Source: Legionella genomosp. 1
GTDB taxonomy: Bacteria; Pseudomonadota; Gammaproteobacteria; Legionellales; Legionellaceae
Assembly: GCA_945867185.1 (NCBI GenBank)
Contig: CAMBHM010000039.1
Coordinates: 1-10,107, forward strand
Direction: 5' to 3'
Length of the DNA stretch: 10,107 bases
This document shows, one piece after another, positions 6,481-10,107 of this stretch. Positions within the stretch are counted from its first letter, which is position 1. Each line of letters starts with the position of its first letter. Position numbers and translations under genes: made by a program. Below the pieces are notes generated by a model, which saw only the letters and a program-made list of their open reading frames with translations, searched no databases and was not told the origin of the DNA.

Positions 6481-7131
6481 CTAGATATGAATCAACTGCG
6501 TATGCATTTCAACTGAAAAATATCGACAAAATGTTTGAAAAGACTCAACCGCAGGCCATTGATCTGCCTTGTCACACATCCTCGACATTTCCGCTTTAAA
6601 CAACGGACGGAAGTATTGTCTTACAAACGGATTCACCTCTGATAATTCTTTGAAATTCTTCACCACAACCGTCGCGTTTTCTACCAAAGCCGAGATATTA
6701 ATTCGAAGCAATACACTGGTTAACACCTCTGCATCTTCAATAGACGATCGCATCCATTTTAAAAGAACTGAACGCGGCTTGATGCACAATAACTGTTGGC
6801 CTTCACTCAACGAAGACTCCATGAGCACCATGTGTGAATGAAACTCAAATTTAAAACAACATAAAAAATCAAGAAATCCACCATCCACTTCAGCGGACAA
6901 GGTTTCTCCCACACAACGGGTTATTTCATGCCGAAAGATAGTTTGATAATGACGCTCCAATTCATCCAGCGTGGCCTCTTCACTCGGTTGACGTGAAAGG
7001 GTATACGCCGTTGGATCGGCTTGTAGCCAGCGAAGTTCCGGTAATTCAGCATCAGGAAGCTGCTCCGAAAGAAACGATAAAAAAGCTGGTGTAGGGCGTA
7101 AGATAAGAATGTCTCTTTGACTTTTTTCCAT
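6481..7131 (-). CDS. Conserved-looking protein of unknown function, 216 residues
   Basis: I do not recognise this protein. It has no signal peptide or membrane segment, so it is probably cytosolic. The composition suggests a mostly helical soluble domain. The start MEKSQRDILILRPTPAFLSFLSEQLP gives a short hydrophobic strand followed by a helix. The middle has a hydrophobic, aromatic Cys-Cys segment (FLDFLCCFKFEFHSH, 86-100) and VLLRINISALVENATVVVKNF (140-160). Cysteines are at 73, 91, 92, 116, 186 and 202, with no metal-binding spacing. The coding status is well supported: the frame is long, and AGGAGG lies four bases before the ATG. A 15-base inverted repeat lies just upstream of that ribosome site. 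The gene sits alone between the nuclease gene and the palindrome, on the same strand as its neighbours. Confidence 0.85.
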   Translation of the reverse strand: MEKSQRDILILRPTPAFLSFLSEQLPDAELPELRWLQADPTAYTLSRQPSEEATLDELERHYQTIFRHEITRCVGETLSAEVDGGFLDFLCCFKFEFHSHMVLMESSLSEGQQLLCIKPRSVLLKWMRSSIEDAEVLTSVLLRINISALVENATVVVKNFKELSEVNPFVRQYFRPLFKAEMSRMCDKADQWPAVESFQTFCRYFSVEMHTQLIHI

Positions 7132-7151
7132 GATCCCTCCTCAAATATATT

Positions 7152-7166
7152 GACTCATCCTGAGTC
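7152..7166. promoter_or_regulatory. Inverted repeat GACTCA-TCC-TGAGTC upstream of the 216-residue gene
   Basis: Perfect six-base arms are separated by three bases. The repeat ends 20 bases before the ATG at 7131, next to the ribosome site. It has the size and symmetry of a dimeric repressor operator, and could also fold as a small hairpin in the mRNA leader. I found no convincing -35/-10 pair around it, so its role is open. Confidence 0.4.
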
Positions 7167-7232
7167 TCTGGGTCTATTAACCAATCCATGTATGGTCAAC
7201 AATACCACTTGAAAAGCTAAATCAAAGTCTGC

Positions 7233-7253
7233 CTTCCCTTTTTTCGCGGGAAG
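7233..7253 (-). terminator. Weak hairpin downstream of the nuclease gene
   Basis: CTTCCC (7233-7238) and GGGAAG (7248-7253) can form a six-base stem with a nine-base loop, about 47 bases after the nuclease stop on the minus strand. No clear T tract follows, so terminator function is doubtful. It is the only candidate I see for the end of the tol-nuclease transcript. Confidence 0.25.
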
Positions 7254-7299
7254 ACTATCAGTCTATCACCAGGTTGTTTTTCATTACAAGCGATATTTT

Positions 7300-8121
7300 T
7301 TAAAAATCCAACTGATTCAATAATGCAGCCAACCGACATCCCGCTAGAAACAATCGTTTCTTTGTGATCCGTTGAACGATTTGTTGATAATCTTGCGTTA
7401 AAACTTGGTCTACGGGGAGCCTCCCGTAGGCTTTTGAGACGGCCAACGCATGGGACTCTTTCGCCCATTTCTTGGGATCTAAGTCCATTTTTTGTAACAA
7501 ACAAGTCCCCGTGAGTAACGGAAGCGTTTCACTCGGATGAGTATGTCGATTATTGACAAGCAGCCCTCCACCTCTGTCCCAATACGCATGCAACGTAGAG
7601 GCCACCCCGTTTCTATGTAAAAAAACCAAGTTGCCACCTCGATCACCTTTGGGGTAGATCGCGCTGATTTTGGTAACCGCATGTAAAGGTTGATGCAAAT
7701 CACCGGTGACATGCATTAAAATCCGTAAGGCCAACCCTTTATCAAATGCCTTCGCATACTTGTTCCGCAACACGGCTTTCGATTTCTCAATCGCAGAAAT
7801 TGCATTGATGGTCTGTGGTGGCGGTAAAAAAAGGGTAGGATCCAATGAAAAAGGTAAATCTACAAAATGTAACGTCGCATACCACGCAATCCCTTGGTAT
7901 CCTAACCGATCTAACCATACCGCGGCCTCATCAAAAGACTGCGGTTTATAGACTACATCCATTGCCTGGTTATATCTATCGAAAGTCTGACGAGCATGCG
8001 GCGTCATATATTGATAAGCAATATGCGCTACCAGTCGATGACCCACCGCATTCCATGAAAACCCGACACACCCATAACCAATAAAAAACAACCCAACGAT
8101 GCTTTGTTGAAATCTTGTCAC
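7300..8121 (-). CDS. Secreted S1/P1-type zinc nuclease
   Basis: S1/P1 nucleases are exported enzymes with three zinc ions that cleave single-stranded nucleic acids and 3'-nucleotides; the fold is related to phospholipase C. Numbered from the longest frame (TTG 8136, 278 residues), all nine expected zinc ligands are present: W28, H33, D76, H90, H142, D146, H152, H183 and D187. Key pairs match P1: W1/H6, H116/D120/H126 and H149/D153. The motif [11 protein letters not shown] lies at 142-152. In P1 the N-terminal Trp of the mature enzyme binds zinc, so cleavage just before W28 is expected, and a hydrophobic segment precedes it. I favour GTG 8121 (273 residues), whose GTGA overlaps the tolB stop; TTG 8136 is the alternative. 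The gene occupies the place where pal usually follows tolB. Confidence 0.93.
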   Translation of the reverse strand: MTRFQQSIVGLFFIGYGCVGFSWNAVGHRLVAHIAYQYMTPHARQTFDRYNQAMDVVYKPQSFDEAAVWLDRLGYQGIAWYATLHFVDLPFSLDPTLFLPPPQTINAISAIEKSKAVLRNKYAKAFDKGLALRILMHVTGDLHQPLHAVTKISAIYPKGDRGGNLVFLHRNGVASTLHAYWDRGGGLLVNNRHTHPSETLPLLTGTCLLQKMDLDPKKWAKESHALAVSKAYGRLPVDQVLTQDYQQIVQRITKKRLFLAGCRLAALLNQLDF

Positions 8122-9365
8122 AAAAAGGGTGACCAAGCCGGCTCTTGAACATCCCCTTGACGCGCAGGCAGGCGCATGCGAATACGACTATCCACGGAAA
8201 CCATCGCCAAGACCCCCTTATTGTTCACATGTGTCGCATACAAAATCAAGCGGCCATTGGGTGCCACAGAAGGTGACTCATCCAATTGTGAAGAAGTCAG
8301 CGTTGTCACACGCCCACCCTCCAACTCTTGAATCGCGATATTAAATTGACCCGTATCCCGATGTAACATCACCATCGATTTTTGATTGGGCGTATAGGAG
8401 GCTCGTGCATTATAGTTACCTTCATAACTCACACGACTCACACTGTGGTCAGCAAGCGACAACCTATAAATTTGCGGCGTGCCACCCCTGCCAGACGTAA
8501 ATAGTATAAATCGGCCATCTGGCGAGTATCTGGGCTCCGTATCAATAGCGTCTCCAAAGGTCAATTGTGTTAATTGCCCTGAAGACAAATCGACTGTATA
8601 AATTTTGGGGCTACCGCTTTTGGACAATACCACCGCCAATTGCCGTTTATCAGGAGACCACGCAGGCGCGCCATTGATCCCTGAAAAGCTGGTTAACAAG
8701 CGTCGTTGTCCTGTTTCAACTGATACGGTATAAATCTGAGCGCGCTTTCGTTCAAAAGAGACATACGCGATCTCACGCCCATCCGGTGACCAAGTGGGCG
8801 ACATGATGGGCTCTGAAGAAGTCAACAAACTTTGTGGATTATTACCATCTACATCCGCAACATCCAAACTGTAGCGCGTATTATCCACTCCGCGTTGCAC
8901 AAGAATATAGGCAATACGCGTAGAGAATATACCCCGCTCACCCGTGAGCTTTTGATACACCTCATCGCTCACATGATGCGCCAAAGCACGGAGTGCCTGA
9001 CCCCTTACTTGATAATCCTTGGCCAATAAAAGACGACCGTGTGCTGCTGCATCCACCAGTTCAAAGCGCACCTGATATCGATTAGAGCCAAGTGAGCGAA
9101 CCTGTCCTGACAACACACTATCGGCACCCGCTTGCTGCCATTGGCTAATCCCTGTCTGCCCATTCATCGGCGTTGGAATCAGCTTGAACTGACCTGAAAG
9201 TCGCAAGTCATTATCAATCACCCCACTCACAAACGAGCCTTGTGCATCACCCTGAAAAGACGAAATGCCGATCGGCAAGGGGGAGTAAATCCCCTGCGTC
9301 AGCTCCAAATCCAAGGCAAACAAAGGACCTACAACAAACCACAAACACAGTGCTACTACACGCAT
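8118..9365 (-). CDS. tolB: Tol-Pal system periplasmic protein TolB
   Basis: TolB is the periplasmic link of the Tol-Pal system, binding Pal and the C-terminal domain of TolA, and it helps outer-membrane constriction at division. The 415-residue protein begins with a signal peptide (1-17, ending PLFA). The N-terminal domain (about 20-150) includes the family motif [13 protein letters not shown]. The C-terminal six-bladed beta-propeller has WSPDG-type blade motifs at 192-196, 236-240 and 280-284, with degenerate ones near 324-328 and 366-371 and a final WSP near the end. I choose ATG 9365 because AGAGGA lies seven bases upstream and the signal peptide then starts correctly; ATG 9383 would add six residues and overlap tolA. 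Only four bases separate it from the tolA stop. The stop overlaps the likely nuclease start. Confidence 0.97.
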   Translation of the reverse strand: MRVVALCLWFVVGPLFALDLELTQGIYSPLPIGISSFQGDAQGSFVSGVIDNDLRLSGQFKLIPTPMNGQTGISQWQQAGADSVLSGQVRSLGSNRYQVRFELVDAAAHGRLLLAKDYQVRGQALRALAHHVSDEVYQKLTGERGIFSTRIAYILVQRGVDNTRYSLDVADVDGNNPQSLLTSSEPIMSPTWSPDGREIAYVSFERKRAQIYTVSVETGQRRLLTSFSGINGAPAWSPDKRQLAVVLSKSGSPKIYTVDLSSGQLTQLTFGDAIDTEPRYSPDGRFILFTSGRGGTPQIYRLSLADHSVSRVSYEGNYNARASYTPNQKSMVMLHRDTGQFNIAIQELEGGRVTTLTSSQLDESPSVAPNGRLILYATHVNNKGVLAMVSVDSRIRMRLPARQGDVQEPAWSPFL

Positions 9366-9369
9366 GATA

Positions 9370-10107
9370 TTATCCTCTGGCATTCTCAGGCCGTACCGTT
9401 AAACTGATATCACGAAACACGTTGAAGGCATCCGGATCACTCGGTACCGGCAAGGGAGACGCCTTATAAATCGCTGATTGGGCGGAACGATCTAGAATGG
9501 GATCTCCGCTACTACGTGTTAAGCTCACCTCTAAGACCAGTCCGTTCGGCGCTAACCGAATCCGAAACTGACTGGACATCGTACTATTTGCATGTTCCGG
9601 CAGAATCCATTGTCGACTGATAGCGCCAATGATAAGTGCCTTATATTTATCTACTTCTCCTGCAACTCGAGCACTGTTTTCGGCAGCAACAGCCGCTTGT
9701 TGCGCTGCCGCCTCTTGAGCAGCCACCTGTTTGGCCAGTTGCTTGGCCTGATCAGCTTTTACAGCCGTCACGGCACGCGCGGCATCCAACGCTTTTTTTG
9801 CCCGCGCATCCGCAAGCTTTTTCATGTCTTCAATCTGAAGTTTTTTCAATTGTTCCTGCTGCTGTTTCATCTCGGCAAGGTGCTTTTCATCCGCCGCTTT
9901 TTGAAGCGCCACTTGTTTTAAGCGCTGTTGCTCATCCAATAGATGTTTCTCTCTCTCTCGTGCAAGCTTCACTGCTTCTGCTCTTAGCTTATTGATGCGC
10001 TGCTCTTCCATCACCCGCTGCCGCCGCACGGCTTCAGCCTGGGCTGCCAATTGCTGCTGCTTGTGTTGTACCGCAGCGACTTCCTCCTGTCGTGCTTCTT
10101 TCAAGCG
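9370..10107 (-). CDS. tolA: Tol-Pal system protein TolA, C-terminal part
   Basis: The frame is open to the window edge, so the 5' end, including the N-terminal membrane helix, is missing. About 245 residues are visible. TolA spans the periplasm from the inner-membrane TolQR motor towards TolB/Pal. The visible part begins with about 150 residues rich in Ala, Lys, Glu and Gln, the long helical domain II. The C-terminal domain III follows: [16 protein letters not shown], then [42 protein letters not shown] and [11 protein letters not shown]. This matches the TolA/TonB-like C-terminal fold. Unlike E. coli TolA, I see no cysteine pair in domain III. The ribosome site of tolB lies in the last codons of this gene, which suggests coupled expression. 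Confidence 0.94.
   Translation of the reverse strand, partial: RLKEARQEEVAAVQHKQQQLAAQAEAVRRQRVMEEQRINKLRAEAVKLAREREKHLLDEQQRLKQVALQKAADEKHLAEMKQQQEQLKKLQIEDMKKLADARAKKALDAARAVTAVKADQAKQLAKQVAAQEAAAQQAAVAAENSARVAGEVDKYKALIIGAISRQWILPEHANSTMSSQFRIRLAPNGLVLEVSLTRSSGDPILDRSAQSAIYKASPLPVPSDPDAFNVFRDISLTVRPENARG

Noticed and set aside
7217..7504. Minus-strand frame of 95 codons overlapping the end of the nuclease gene
   Set aside because: It is mostly a shadow of the nuclease gene in another frame; the nuclease has a complete set of family residues.
8052..8078. Lipoprotein signal around Cys23 of the nuclease
   Set aside because: The residues before the Cys (IGYG) do not fit a lipobox, and the S1/P1 fold needs the later Trp28 at or near the mature N-terminus.
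9592..9995. Plus-strand frames antisense to tolA
   Set aside because: They arise from the repetitive Ala/Lys/Gln-rich codons of tolA domain II and have no supporting motifs.

Overview
The window looks like chromosomal DNA of a Gram-negative gammaproteobacterium. It carries type IV pilus assembly genes (pilC, pilD), the Tol envelope system (tolA, tolB), a periplasmic HtrA-type protease and aerobic haem synthesis (hemF). A DUF1640-like coiled-coil membrane protein and a mix of core and unfamiliar genes would fit a Legionellales-type genome, but that placement is a guess from gene content. There is no rRNA, tRNA, CRISPR array, transposase or phage gene, and no gene-free stretch longer than about 300 bases.

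Layout. Bases 1-2591 (+): the 3' part of pilC, then pilD (4-base overlap), then hemF after a 10-base gap. These are probably co-transcribed. Bases 2588-3892 (-): a short-chain dehydrogenase, a cold-shock protein and a small Cys-rich zinc-ribbon protein. In transcription order this is zinc ribbon, csp, SDR, with short gaps and a clear Shine-Dalgarno for the SDR inside the end of csp. Bases 3893-4152 hold a good sigma70-type promoter for the rightward pair: a DUF1640-like protein with five 11-residue repeats, and pyrE. Bases 5275-6318 (-): a single-PDZ HtrA/Deg protease with a signal peptide. Bases 6319-6480: intergenic, with a GC-rich perfect palindrome. Bases 6481-7131 (-): a 216-residue protein I do not recognise. 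Bases 7300-10107 (-): the 3' part of tolA, then tolB, then a secreted S1/P1-type zinc nuclease whose likely start overlaps the tolB stop.

How they work together. PilC and PilD belong to pilus/pseudopilus assembly: PilC is the inner-membrane platform and PilD processes prepilins. TolA and TolB belong to the trans-envelope Tol-Pal machine. The gene normally expected after tolB, pal, is absent here and a periplasmic nuclease takes its place. Both convergent gene pairs (hemF/SDR and pyrE/htrA) overlap through their stop codons, so neither has room for an intergenic terminator. The most unusual points are the tolB-nuclease arrangement, the unknown 216-residue protein with a 15-base inverted repeat just upstream, the 40-base palindrome, the hendecad-repeat protein, and two active-site substitutions in PyrE.
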